The notes under the pieces: generated by a model | The model's input: only the letters and a program-made list of their open reading frames with translations | Told to the model about the DNA's origin: nothing | The model's database searches: none | Translations under genes and position numbers: made by a program | Part shown: in pieces, positions 13,600-25,439 of the stretch | How positions within the stretch are numbered: position 1 is the first letter of the stretch | How the letters are laid out: every line of letters starts with the position of its first letter | Assembly: GCA_033239525.1 (NCBI GenBank) | Contig: BSYO01000006.1 | Location: 19,926,175-19,990,174 of the forward strand | Source: Nepenthes gracilis | Lineage: Eukaryota; Streptophyta; Magnoliopsida; Caryophyllales; Nepenthaceae | Length of the DNA: 64,000 nt | Direction of reading: 5' to 3'

Positions 13600-14940
13600 C
13601 TTTATCCCATGAACCAGACTTTCATGAAAGTAAAATTTTAATTAAATCACGATCAATTCAAATGAATCAAGAATTATTAGAATATTGTAAGAGGGAGATT
13701 CAAGATCTTCTTAACAAATAATTAATTCAAACTTCTAAGTCACCCTGGAGTTATTCTATCTTTCATATTATGAATAATACTGAAAAAGAAAGAGGTGAAC
13801 CTCGGTTAGTTATAAATAATAAACCTTTAAATAAAGCGCTCCAATGGATTCAATATCTTATACCTAATAAACGCGATCTGATTAATAGATTATACAATGT
13901 AAGTATTTTTTCAAAATTTGATATGAAATCTGACTTTTGGCAGATTCAAGTTAAAGAAAAGGATCGTTATAAAACTGCATTCACAGTACCTTTTGGCCAT
14001 TATGAATAAAATGTTATGCCTTTCGTATTAAAAAATACTTCCTCTAACTTTTAAAATATAATGATTCAATTATTTAATTCTTATACTCAATTTATTATTG
14101 TCTACATCGATGATGTGCTTGTATTCTCTACTTCCTTTAATCAATATTTTAAACACCTTTATCAATTTTTAAATATTTTAAACAAATGGATTAGTTGTGT
14201 CATTATAAAAAATTAAATTATTTCAAACAAAGATAAGATTTTTATGCTTTAATATATATCAATATTTAATAACACCTATTCAACGATCAATTAAATTTGC
14301 TAATAAATTTTCTAACAAAATCAAGGATAAAAATCAACTACAGAGATTCCTAGATTGTTTAAATAACATTGCGGACTTTATACCAAAATTAAGACAACTA
14401 TGCAAATTACTATATCAACATCTTCAAAATAATCCTCCCGCTTGGACTGATGAACATACAAATATAGTTAAACAATTAAAACAATAAGTCCAGTATTTAC
14501 TATGTTTAGATATCCCACATCCTCAGACATTACTTATCATAGAAACTAATACTTCTGATTTTGGATATGACGGCATACTAAAATAAAAACTAGCAACAGC
14601 TCAACCACAAATTATTCAATTTCATCTAGGATTATGGTTTGGACCGCAAAAGAATTATTCAACCATCAAAAAGAAAATTTTATCCATTATTTTATGCATC
14701 TCAAAATTTCAAGATAATTTATACAATAAAAAATTTTTATTACGTATCGATTGCAAAGATGCAAAAGATATTTTACAAAAATATGTAAAAAATTTGGTCT
14801 CTAAACAAATATTTACTAGATGGCAGGTAATTTTATTTGTATTTGATTTCGACATCGAATTTATCAAAAAAATTTTAAACTCTTTACCCGATTTTTTAAC
14901 AAGAGAATTTTTACAGAGCAAACATGATACCTCAACCTAA
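13600..14940 (+). pseudogene. Caulimovirid reverse transcriptase and RNase H remnant
   Basis: The best preserved part is 13770-14009, which holds the RT finger and palm motifs GEPRLVINNK, KFDMKSDFWQIQV and TAFTVPFGHYE before a TAA. The catalytic YIDD box is at 14103-14114 (VYIDDVLVFS). RNase H follows from about 14520, with an ETNTSDFGYDG motif carrying an active-site Asp, and ends near 14938 after LPDFLTREF. The motif wording is closer to Caulimoviridae than to the Ty3/gypsy RT at 34.9-35.6 kb in the same window. Stops occur roughly every 50-150 codons. In intact viruses this enzyme copies pregenomic RNA into DNA. Confidence 0.82.
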
Positions 14941-14949
14941 GTCACAATC

Positions 14950-16083
14950 GTATTTTCTTCTTTTTACTTATGACCACCTGTATGAACTATTTTTTTGACT
15001 TTCTGTCAAAACTTTCTTAAATTTACATCTATATCAAAATCATGTCTCTAATTTCTATCAAATACCTCATTTATCCAACATCATTCTTATCATGTCCTCG
15101 AAAAAGATGATGAAGGATATTTCCTATAATGTAAATATCGTCCCACATGACAATTCGTTCCTGTAACGAATGTTGTACTTCATCCTCAAGTGCTTCATTT
15201 CATTTATGATCACTACCTTCGAGTATTAGCGTGTAATAATGGCTTATTTCTCTGAATTTCGGCCGCCACTTTTGAACCTGATTTTCTTTGTATTTTCAAT
15301 CCTACCTTTCAAACTTGTCAGTCTATCCCCATAACAGCAAAGTTACAACAGCTAATCCAATATGAGTCTACTCCTAATTAGGGCCATGGACTTATCTTTG
15401 AATGTGGAATTGATCAAAAGAAGTTTCCTAATGATAGATATTTATTTGCTATTGAATCTGATGGATTACTCGCTTATTCATCAATCTCAAAACCTAACAA
15501 TAATTTATACCGTTTGAACGAACCAAGAATACTTGGACTCCTCGACAAGATAATTATGTGTTTCTATCATCAAATGAATTATATTTCTTATGTGATCAAT
15601 TTAATCGGTCTTCCCTACATTCAAATTATTTTCCTTATAATTGGTATTTCTACGACGATGCAACTACCATCTAATATTTGGATTATTGCGGACTTCTTTA
15701 GTTGGGATCTACAATTATTTAAATGGCAAGCTCATATAACTCAGAAAACTACTATTGCCCTCATAAAATTTGAATAACATCAACAATTTACTACTTGGAT
15801 CGAAAATAGACATCTTGGCTCCATATTCTGGCAGTTACCGTTTTTGATCTTCTCAATGAAGTACAGCCCGCCATATCTAGTTATACTCTCAGCAATGGAA
15901 CTTAGCTCATCTTCACAACAGCCAAGCAACTCTATCGATACAATATTTTGGCTCGTGATTTCTCAACGATTCAAGATCTTGGCCCGCATCAGATGTTCGA
16001 TCCGTTTGAATTCACATTCTTCTATGGGGATAGCATTTAAATATTTCTTTTTACGAGTATTCTTCGTTTCTAAAAAAAAATGA
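14950..16083 (+). pseudogene. Coding-like region downstream of the pararetroviral RNase H, function unknown
   Basis: Between RNase H and the promoter-like region lies about 1.1 kb that reads as broken protein in shifting frames. One stretch near 15850-16040 reads LNEVQPAISSYTLSNG and later GPHQMFDPFEFTFFYGDSI. I do not recognise a domain. In florendoviruses a second ORF of unknown function follows the polyprotein, and this could be its remnant. It could also be the extended C-terminal part of another caulimovirid polyprotein. Clean open frames at 15514-15777 and 15844-16083 may be partly in alternative frames. Confidence 0.4.
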
Positions 16084-16229
16084 TTTTTTACTAATGTATT
16101 GCTTGTAGGTCTATTGGGATGAATCATCCCACCTATGTCTCCCACATTTATTCACTTCCACGTATCCCTCACTATATGGCAAAACGCTACAATACCCAAC
16201 AAATCACTATTGAAAATGTGCGAATGAAT

Positions 16230-16770
16230 AGTAAAGATTCGCAATTTTCTTGAGCAATGTAAAAGGTATGACGTGAGGCAAAATAAATTAAAGCAACTGA
16301 TAGCAATACTCAACGGTACTTCAAGAGATAGACAAGACGTAAAACAAATTGAAGAGACGTATAACAACTAAAGTAAAGACATCATCAAGATTCTTTAAAT
16401 TAACACCTCACATTACATTCAGACGGCTATTTAAAGACGCTCAAAATTAAAGGAAAGGCAGAAGCCAAACAAGAGGCAAAACAAGAGGAGAAGCAAGCTA
16501 CAACCCAGCTAAGCCATCAAAGCCAAAGCCTAATGTCTCCTCACACTAACCTTTATCAACCCTATGCAACCTTTGTAAATATTTAAGTTCTTCAGCTACC
16601 CTCATTGTAAATACCATCTCCTATCATGTATTTTGTACTATCTCTTTTCCTTTCAAGTGTATTGTGAGGCCTGTAACCTCCGTAGTTCATCGTATATATT
16701 GCAAGTCCTGTATAATTTTCTTCAATTAAAAGGTTTGCAAGGTTTTTTTGAACAGCTAGTATAATTTCTT
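16230..16770 (+). promoter_or_regulatory. Pararetroviral intergenic promoter and leader start
   Basis: After coding character ends, the sequence carries a TGACGT at 16269-16274 and two further ACGT cores near 16336 and 16355. This resembles the as-1-like TGACG elements of caulimovirid transcript promoters. A TATA-like aaatatttaag follows at 16577-16587. The next 150 bases are pyrimidine-rich and end in a caattaaaagg that could act as a plant polyadenylation signal. Coordinates and function are inferred from composition and order. Confidence 0.5.
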
Positions 16771-16881
16771 TTCTCTATAAATATTGCATATTTTAAAATT
16801 TTGAATTAAAAGATCCTACGTAATTCGAGGGATAAATCCCGTGGTTCATCCTTAAGAGTTGAGATAGAAGATAAATATAAA

Positions 16882-17720
16882 TTAACTATTATATTTATCC
16901 GTATTTTCAATTGCTCTTATAAAAATCTTGTACTTTATATTATGCGTTTTCAAGTTCTACCTCCATTTCCGTTAAGAGTCTTCTTTTGAGATTTAGGGTC
17001 ACTCCGTATAAAAAATATTGTTTGTCGAAAACTTTGATTGAAAGATGAGGATTCTGACTAATGGCTGAAAGTATCAGCTGTTGACCGAGGATATTGGATG
17101 TTATCCGATGACATTAGGCAAAAGGCTAAGAATTTTGGACAACGTCTAGGGACTCTAACTAAAAAAATTGGTTACCTACAAAATCTGCGTAAATAGCTTT
17201 TCAGAAAGAGAAATCAACTTTTCAAAATTAGCAACCGATTTAAAGAGCAAGTCAACTCTTCCGACAGAATGACGCTATACAGAGTTTGTGGTAAGTTGTA
17301 GAGTTAGTGATAGGTTTTATCGCGCATGTAACCTATCTACTTAGTGGGCGATCACCCAGCCTATATATACACAAATGTATATTGAGTGTGAGTTGTATGT
17401 AGAGAAGTGAGAAAAAGAAAAATAAAAGATAGAATATAAAGAGTAGTCATTTTTATTCTTATATTTTGCTATTATTTCTATTCTCAACTTTCCAAAGGCT
17501 TGTGTAGCTAAAAGATTTTTGTAACCAAACATACATAATAAAATTATTTATGGATTAAGTGTCCCGTAATTTTTCTCTCTAATTTTAAAAGATAATTTTT
17601 CACATAAAAATTGTGTTTGTTTTTACTCTCTCTTATTACTTTGTCATGTGTTTTTGTCCACCTATCATCTTTGTCTGCTCGGTTTCACTTATCAACCGAC
17701 CGGTATTCTCTTCCCCAACA
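16882..17720 (+). repeat. Direct repeat copy 2, Copia-LTR-like with intact 3' end and PBS-like sequence
   Basis: 16882-17634 matches 9730-10483 nearly throughout, including the TATA-like ctatatatac at 17361. Unlike copy 1, this copy continues to a TTCCCCAACA end at 17711-17720, as expected for an LTR 3' terminus. It is followed after a few bases by acatgttatcag (about 17727), which resembles the primer binding site next to a Copia 5' LTR (complementary to initiator tRNA-Met) with mismatches. No gag or pol follows, so it would be an isolated LTR plus a few internal bases. Confidence 0.65.
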
Positions 17721-18196
17721 CTTTTAACATGTTATCAGTAATCCGATTTATCAAAAGAACCTAATTCTTATGTTCATTGTGTTTTAAAATATTAGTTTCC
17801 GATAAAGTTCTTTACATTCTAAACTTGTTTTTCGAATATTTTGACATGAAATATCATGTGTTATTATTGTCAAATTTGAAGACCTACTTATTTTAAAAAT
17901 TATACGTTGTCAACTTCTGAGCACGTTTTCTGGATATCATACTATTGAGTCTCAGGTATTATCAATATCAAACTCCAAACTCTATTTGTTGGAAGTTAAA
18001 CCCTCCAGAATTGCTCATTTGACGATGCTAAAACTTAATATTATTAGAATTCATAACCATAATTTTATGAATTGACGTACCCACATGACAAGTTCCTTTT
18101 TACCAATTCAATTCTATTAGCCTGCCATATTAGACATTAAAATGACTCTTACTTTATTGGCAGGTGGTGAATATATATATATATAATGTTGGGCGG

Positions 18197-18233
<37 letters not shown>

Positions 18234-19991
18234 GTTGGGCGGCGATAGAGCTAGCTTAGCTTGTTAATTACGCATAGAAGTTCGAGTAAAGTACACTTAG
18301 GCATAATCCATCCAGATTAGGGCACGAGATTAGGCGTAATTCAGGGGGTTGTTGAAAAGTCGTTTCTATTTTCCCTTATAAATAAACGAGTGGCTTCTCA
18401 AGTGAACACGTTTGCTTAAAGTTTACCGTGTGTTAAATATTTAAAAGTAATTAAGAGAATAATTAAGTCATTAGTAACACATAGTCAGAGAAGAGAGCAG
18501 ATAATGCTCTGACATCGAGCCTGTTGCTAGTGGAGGGAAACAGGGTGGGAAACAATACGCTAAACGTACAACAAAATAATTTTTTATTTTAAAAATAACA
18601 CAAATATATTCGACTTGTCTTATTTATTTATATATATTATTTCTAAATTTTACGTTTTAAAAATTTATTATCAAAACTAATCTTTTTAGTATTTCATTTA
18701 TGATTTTAGTTTAGTATTAGATCAATAAATTATAAAATAATTTATTAAAGATTTATCATATTTAATGTGACTTAGAATTCTAAAATAGATATATATTTTG
18801 ATTCTCTGTATATTTAGAGTATTTTTATCATCACGTACAAATAATCATGCAACTTAAAATACAATATATTCAGTTTGATAATAATACTAAGATAAATATA
18901 CAAAAATCAAAATTTAAAAGTTAGTGCAACCAAATCATATTAGTTAACAAAACAAAACGACCAGGAAATGGTTAACGTCGCTTTGGCAAACACCGTAAAT
19001 TTTTATAAACTAAATAAAAATATCATATTCTAACGTGTTATTATTCTAGGTAATAACATGTAAAGGTCTTAGCTATATCTTTGAGAGAAAAATTCAAGAA
19101 AAATAAACAAAATATTATAAATTTTTTGAAATATAAAATTATATTCTTTTATATAAATTAAAAAAGTCATATTGTTTTATAATTAGTTTAAATAGTACTA
19201 ATAGTTTGGGTTATTTAATTAGATTTAAATCTTCTATGTTTAAATAATTAACTTATTAGCACCAATAACAACTTGACGCCCCAATTAGATAGTGGGGAAG
19301 ATGGGAAACCATGCTTTTCTCTGTCGGATAGACATGACACACTTAGACTTAATCATGTCCCTAAAGACATAAAAATTATATAATTTATCAGCTCCATGGG
19401 GTCGTAATACTAAAAAATTGAAAGGCATAAAGTTGATGGAATCATAACCATTCCATGCGCGTATTCGATAACTTCTCCTTTAATTATCAATAATACACAA
19501 TTAAGCTGGGTAATTAATCCAATCACAATTAATAAAGCCGCGTTTCCAGCTTTAAAGGAGTCCTTCTGCTTGCCACGTGGCTGCCTGCCCCCCTCCCTCG
19601 GGTTTTCTATAAAATTAGATGATGCCAATAGTTGATATTTAAAATTAAAATAATTATAATAACAGTCCAAATGAACTTTGATTTAGGAGCTCAACTTCGA
19701 GGAGGAGGGAGAGTCATATTCTTTAAATTATAATCATATAATTAATTTTATTTTATAATATTTTATTTTTTATAATTTATTTAATTTTAAGTATTAAATT
19801 TATATAAATGATTACAGTTTAAATAAATAGGCCATCCTTCTCACAAAAGGAATGAGGGCCCTGGTTTCCATCTTCATATATGTATTACATATTTTCTAAT
19901 TTTTAATCTTTATCCACTCTTACAAGTTTAGGAACTATTTAATTATATATTGATCCAAGTCTCACAAAAAATTTAAAATAATTATATAAAA
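17721..19991. other. AT-rich intergenic DNA with a small GC-richer island
   Basis: There is no recognisable gene. 18171-18245 holds two copies of a TA microsatellite each followed by atgttgggcggcgat. 18250-18560 is less AT-rich, with a TATA-like ttataaataaac at about 18378. A CACGTG core lies near 19576 inside another GC-richer patch (19430-19620). Confidence 0.45.
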
Positions 19992-21060
19992 TATTTAAAA
20001 TATTTAATTATTTTATGTTAATTAATTGATCAACGGTCCTATTAGATGTAATGTGTTAATAATTAATTGAATGGTTTGGTTTTTAATAATTAGTAACATT
20101 ACGGAAAAATAAATATATTCTAATACATTAAAAATAATAAATAATAATCATAGATAAATTATAATTAAAATAAAAAAAAATTTCTTCCCTTTCTCTTTTC
20201 TCTTTGCCTCGGTTTCTCTCTTAGTTCTTGCTAAAGCGTAAACAAAAAGAGTCGGTCCCTCCTTAGTGGAAATAAAATTGTTCGTGTCGATGAGTCGACA
20301 CGTGGAATGCCAATGAAGGTACCGTCTGCTGCCACCTTTTCTGTAGGGCATGTGACGGGAAAACGTGTCTTTGCCTAACAGTTCGGGCGACGTGGCGAGC
20401 GGGTTGGCGCGTCGGAAGCCAGTTGGTCTTTAAGGTGTCTGGCCGTCTGAAATCATCTGGCCGGGGTCTCTGTTATTTTGGCTAAACTGGCGGTCCTCGT
20501 CCTTCAAAATGATCACAACGCGCCTCTCGGATTGCGGGTGTCTTTATAATAAACTTGGCTCGGGCGCTCGGAAATGGGTTGGTCACTTGGGCTTAATTTG
20601 GCTCGTGGGCCTTTTGGGCCAGCCTTCTCCTACGATCCTTTGAGCCTATAATTACAATCTTGGGCCTTGGGTTTCTGAACCCATCAAATATATTTAAAAT
20701 ATTTAATTATTTTATGTTAATTAATTGATCAGCGGTCCTATTAGATGTAATGTCTTAATAATTAATTGATTGGTTTGGTTTTTAATAATTAGTAGCATTA
20801 TCGTAAAATAAATAGATTCTAATATATTAAAAATAATAAATAATAAATATAGATAAATTATAAATAAAATAAAATAAATAAATTATAATTTTTAATTAAT
20901 TAGTTTTTTTAAAAAAAAGAAAAATTTGGACAATAAAATTTCTGTCGATGAGTCTGCATGAATGCCAATGAAGGTACCGTCCTCCTGGCACCTTTTTCAT
21001 GGCATGTGGTGGAAAACGCTGCCTAACAGTTTTTGCGACGTGGCGAGATATTTACCATGC
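19992..21060. repeat. Tandem duplication of about 0.7 kb
   Basis: The block beginning tatttaaaatatttaatt at 19992 recurs at 20691. The two copies share attaattgatc, gcggtcctattag-like text, the poly-AAT segment, gtcgatgagtc (20286 and 20943) and aatgccaatgaaggtacc. Copy 1 carries extra sequence at 20395-20689, a GC-rich insert ending gaacccatca, and an extra stretch near 20180-20280. The two copies differ by scattered substitutions, so the duplication is not recent. Confidence 0.8.
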
Positions 21061-21299
21061 CGGACTTTAAGAAATTTAATTATTACATGTACGTGTTATT
21101 TTCTAAACGCACTATCCATGTAAATGTCACACAAAAAAAATACAATACGCATATAATAAATTTCATATATATATATATATATAGATATTCATTTTTAAGG
21201 TTGTAAATACTCTTGTTGGACGGGGCAGCTCATTTTTCACGACGACTAAAAATTTAAATTAAAGCCAAAATTTTAATATTTTTTTATGAATTTAGTATG

Positions 21300-24025
21300 G
21301 ATTTTGATCGAAATCAATAAGGCCCAATTAAGGGTAGACAGGCCCAATTAGAAGGCGGGTTCATCCAGTGACGACAACCTAAGAGATTTAGGGCAAGGCC
21401 CATTAGGCGCCCTTATGCGTGCCCAAACATCTTCGCTCGCATCTTTGCTGAAGTGACTACAGATTAGTAGCACAGAAGGCGTCGGCTTAAAGAATATCAG
21501 CCAATGAAAAATGAAGTCAACGATGACAAACCGTAATGCACGCCGTCTCAGCAGCCACTCAACCAATCCAAGCAAAATTAAACAGGCATATTTCAGCCAC
21601 GCTCGACAGCAGTCTCTGCGCCACTATAATGAGACAACTAACACCGCTGACCATCGTTGATATTCAACGGCCAGTGAATCTAGGCAGGCCACCTATCAGA
21701 GATTTTCACACCCAAAAACTTCATCCACAGAGCTTACAAATATATTTTCCTTCAATAGAGAAGATGATCCAATTCTGGACAACCTAATCGGCGACTTGAG
21801 ATCTAAAGTTGATCCCAGCACCTCCACAAAAACAAACAAGGAGAAAAAACTAGCTCTCTTCCTTTAAACCAATGCCTCAATCTAGCGGCCTTAATGAGTC
21901 ACTCTTAGCAGTACGTAAGGGGAGCACAAGCCTCCTTCAAACACCACACACACCCATTGTATACTAGTATACGTGCATTCTCCATCACGTTTATCTTTAC
22001 ACTTGTATCTCTCCATCCTTGAAAAATATTTCTAATTTAGGCGTTAAAATATTTACGGTGAAAGAATATCTCGTTGTCCTCTAACTTATTGTTAAGTAAT
22101 TTATAACAACGCATCCAAATTAATGAAACGCTGATAAGAACCGAATTTCGTGATTTACTCGAGACAATATATGCGTATTATTTATTTTTAAAAATACTGC
22201 TACTATTAAAATTATATATGTCTTGAATGTAAAACAAAATATAGTGATAGGGTCACGGCACTACTTCTGATACAACTATTATATTCCCAAATATTCATAC
22301 TCAAAGAATGCCGCAATGAAACTCTATGACAATTAAAACAATACATCAATATTATTCGATTGACAAATATTACAAAATATCCATTTGTTAATATAAAATA
22401 TACCTGTCACAGAAAAAAATATCATTTATAATGTTGAGAATGTGAACCCCAGAAGGGTGATAATTGGATGTGACAAGATGCTCAACATGGATAGTGGGAA
22501 GAGGGTATACTGGGTGATGAATGCCAAAGACTTGACCTGTCAATCTTTAACTACACGACACAACAGCTTTCTTACTTTACGTGTAAAATCCAACCCTCTT
22601 ACTTTACTTGGAGTGAGGGGAGGAAGATGATCCTCGAAATTGATTATAAAAAGTAAAAGAAGTTATTACTCGATTGAATCTCAAACTCTACAAATACTTA
22701 GGCAGATTCTTTTGTAAGATTAAAAGTGTATTTATTGAGCAATATATCGCACCTTTTTTGAGAATCTATTTAACAATATTGTCCGATAACACAATAAAAA
22801 TGCTATCTTTGCTACTATTTATACAACATGAGATCTATGTTATTACTGAGCTATAAAAGATTATTATCCATGAACTCTACTTTTCAATTGAGCTTTCCCT
22901 AAAGCATCTAGTCCTCTCATTAATGCCCCAAAACAAATAAAATTATCCATTATTTATCTACTCGGTTTAAACGAATAAGTAACCATTTATCAATAGAGTC
23001 AAAAATGACCTAAATATGAAACAATTTTATATAATAAAACAACTCAAAGCACATTAATATTATTATTCACGATAAATCATCAGAAATCATATTATTTAAA
23101 TTAAATTTTATTATCAGATACTTTTATTTTAAATTATATTCTTAATTTAAGTATACATCATCTATATATAAAATATAAACAAAGGAAAAAAAATTATTTC
23201 TTTCCATTAACAGGACAAAAATACTTGTCCTTTATCTCTATGGTCACCTTATTTTATTATAAAAAATGTGAATAATTTCGCTATAGACAACTATTTTTCA
23301 ACTTTCAAAAATATATATATATATATTTTTAGGTGATAGTTGTCGTTGTTCAAGAAGAAAGAAAACCTTTCAAGCAGTCTAATCAGATGGGGAAACTAAA
23401 TGTTAAAAGAGAATGGGGTATACAACTCATTTATATATGCATATATGGAAGCTTAAAGTTTTGAACGAATTTAGTCGTGTTACACAATTGAATTCATTTC
23501 TCAGGTCAGAAGTAAATAAAGATGAGATAGGTCCTCGATAACTTGTAATACTAAATATCCATTTATGTCACTATATCTATATAAAAAAAATAGATAAATA
23601 AATAAAATATTATATTAATTTAAAACATTCTAAAATTATTATTGAGCACTTAAATAGTTAATCTTATGGTGATCACTTGAGTGATTGGTGATTGATGACT
23701 ATATAATAAAAAAAAGTCTTATATGCTAGTAAATTAAATTAACTATATATATATTATTTTGGTTAATAAAATAATTTTAGTAGTAAGATATTTAAGCAAT
23801 GGGTGGCATTATATACCTATTTATATTAGAATTATCAAAATTAATATAAAAAGAGATGGAAAAAATTAGAATAAAGTATGATATATATCTAATTTTTGTA
23901 AATTTGATACTCATAGATTTATAAATAAATATAAGAATAATATTATTATTTATGTAATTATGAACACTGTGTCAAAGAGAATAAATCATATAATAAATCA
24001 AAAGTATTATAAAAAATATATATTA
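21300..24025. other. Intergenic DNA, GC-richer fragment at 21.3-22.1 kb, no gene recognised
   Basis: 21340-21960 has a composition unlike the AT-rich flanks and small open frames on both strands (21348-21575 minus, 21536-21787 plus) without known motifs. It reads like a fragment of an LTR or untranslated retroelement DNA, but I cannot place it in a family. The rest is AT-rich with short TA repeats near 21167 and 23313. Confidence 0.35.
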
Positions 24026-24029
24026 AGTT

Positions 24030-24620
24030 TAGTTTTGATAGGTATTGATGTCAATGGCCCAATGAGAAAGCACATTTTTAAAATTTGGCCTATCTATTAG
24101 AGAAGTCCAAGAAGCTGAATTGACTCAATTCAAAGGACCCGTCCGATGATAAGTTGAAACTAAAGATAACAGCCGAGCAATTATTTATCTCTCTCATCTC
24201 AACGATCTCGAACAGTTAAAATCGTAATATGGATAAAATTTTATTTATTCAATAATTTCTTGGACGATTTCTTGGACAATTGACAGAAGAGTCAACTACT
24301 CCATGATAACTATAAAAAGACTATCTTTCAGCATGGTAAATGAGGACTCTCTTAAAATAAAATAAAAAAAACTCTCTTTCTCTCTAGAACTTTTCAAGAA
24401 AAGCACAAGAACCCACATTTAAAATTTATATAATATTTAATTTGCATCCTCTAATTTTTTCATTATAAAGACAGATATTAACTTAAGTATCGAAAAATAT
24501 GTTGAAAAGTTAGTTCCGCTAATCTTTTAACCGTATTATTGTGTTATATATGATTCAAATTTAAGTTACGAGACTGAATTTGCTTCCTACAGTATTTAAA
24601 TTTTTACTTTGTTTAATAAA
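24030..24620 (+). mobile_element. LTR-like fragment
   Basis: The order of features suggests an LTR: a starting tgatgtcaatggcccaatg, a TATA-like ctataaaaag (about 24310), a CT-rich stretch, then aagtatcgaaaaatatgttg (about 24487) and a gtgttatatatgattcaaat tail. The gtatcgaaaaatat motif and the tail recur in the LTR-like DNA near 43310-43400, so the two belong to related families. I see no flanking target duplication and no internal coding region. Confidence 0.4.
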
Positions 24621-24734
24621 TAAAATTTGAGAACGCAGTAAATTTAATATATTTAAAGAAATATCTAAATATTATAAAATTATATAATATTTGGTCAAAC
24701 CGTCAACATGTGGGTCGAAAAATTGAAAGAGAGT

Positions 24735-24885
24735 GACACGTGGACGATGTGGTGGTCCCTCTCACTATTTTCGGATATGAGACGCGTGTAACGTGTTTAT
24801 TGCACCCCCACGTGGTCTTTTACTCGGCGAAGGAGGTTCGAAGCTCCCCGCTCATTGAATTGTGGAGCCCACGGCATCACTGTAA
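24735..24885. promoter_or_regulatory. Compact G-box and class II TCP site cluster
   Basis: Within 80 bases there are CACGTG cores at 24737-24742 (as gacacgtggac) and 24809-24814 (as cccacgtggtc), an acgtgt at about 24791, and GTGGTCCC at 24752-24759. The last is an exact match to the class II TCP consensus GTGGNCCC. The patch is clearly less AT-rich than its surroundings. It lies 3.3 kb upstream of the HD-Zip gene, whose Arabidopsis relatives (HB21, HB40, HB53) are reported direct targets of the TCP factor BRC1. The regulatory role is inference. Confidence 0.4.
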
Positions 24886-25439
24886 CTATTAAATTAAAAT
24901 TTTTAGTAAGTTCAAGAAAATATCCATCAATAATTTAATGAGGAAAATAAGGCCACTAGCAAATCTTGTAATATAATAATCCAAAAATAAAATAATTTGC
25001 ATTTGATAATTATATTATAATAATAATAAAATTCGATATAATTGCTCAGAATGTTAGTGTATGATACAGATATTTGTGTAAAATGAAGGACTTTGTATTT
25101 ACTTGATAAAATGAAGTGCATCTAATAACTAAAAAAAATATAAAATGTTGGTTTATAATATTTAATATAGAATTGGTATTACATATAAGTTCAGAATAAT
25201 CTCAAAAAAAAATATTTGTTATTTTTTTGGTGTTTGCCGTGTGCAAAATTTATTTATTTTTATTTTTTTTAATATATATCACACCGAAAAAAATAAACAT
25301 AAAATATTTTTCAATTAAAAAAATAAGGTTTTAAATAAAAAAAAAGCTTCCTTTTAAAAAAAATAGAAGTCCCTTTTTAAAACTCATCTATACTCAATAA
25401 TAAATAACATCAATTTATAAAATTTTTACCCCAAAATTA

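Larger units (their letters stand above)
10780..16083 (+). mobile_element. Degenerate endogenous plant pararetrovirus (Caulimoviridae) segment, 5'-truncated
   Basis: Translated in shifting plus-strand frames, this segment gives, in order, a coat-protein-like region, a CCHC zinc knuckle remnant, an aspartic protease, reverse transcriptase, RNase H and a further long coding-like region. No integrase follows the RNase H, which together with the type of RT points to Caulimoviridae and not to an LTR retrotransposon. The zinc-knuckle coat region fits too. Stop codons and frameshifts break every domain, so this is a non-functional fossil. The movement protein region expected upstream is not seen, since only about 300 bp separate repeat copy 1 from the first coat-like coding. 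A coding region after RNase H is reported for florendoviruses, so that genus is possible but not shown here. Confidence 0.8.

Noticed and set aside
18480..18530. miRNA precursor with a gagaagagagcag-like segment
   Set aside because: I could not form a convincing long stem around it and the words do not match a miRNA I know.
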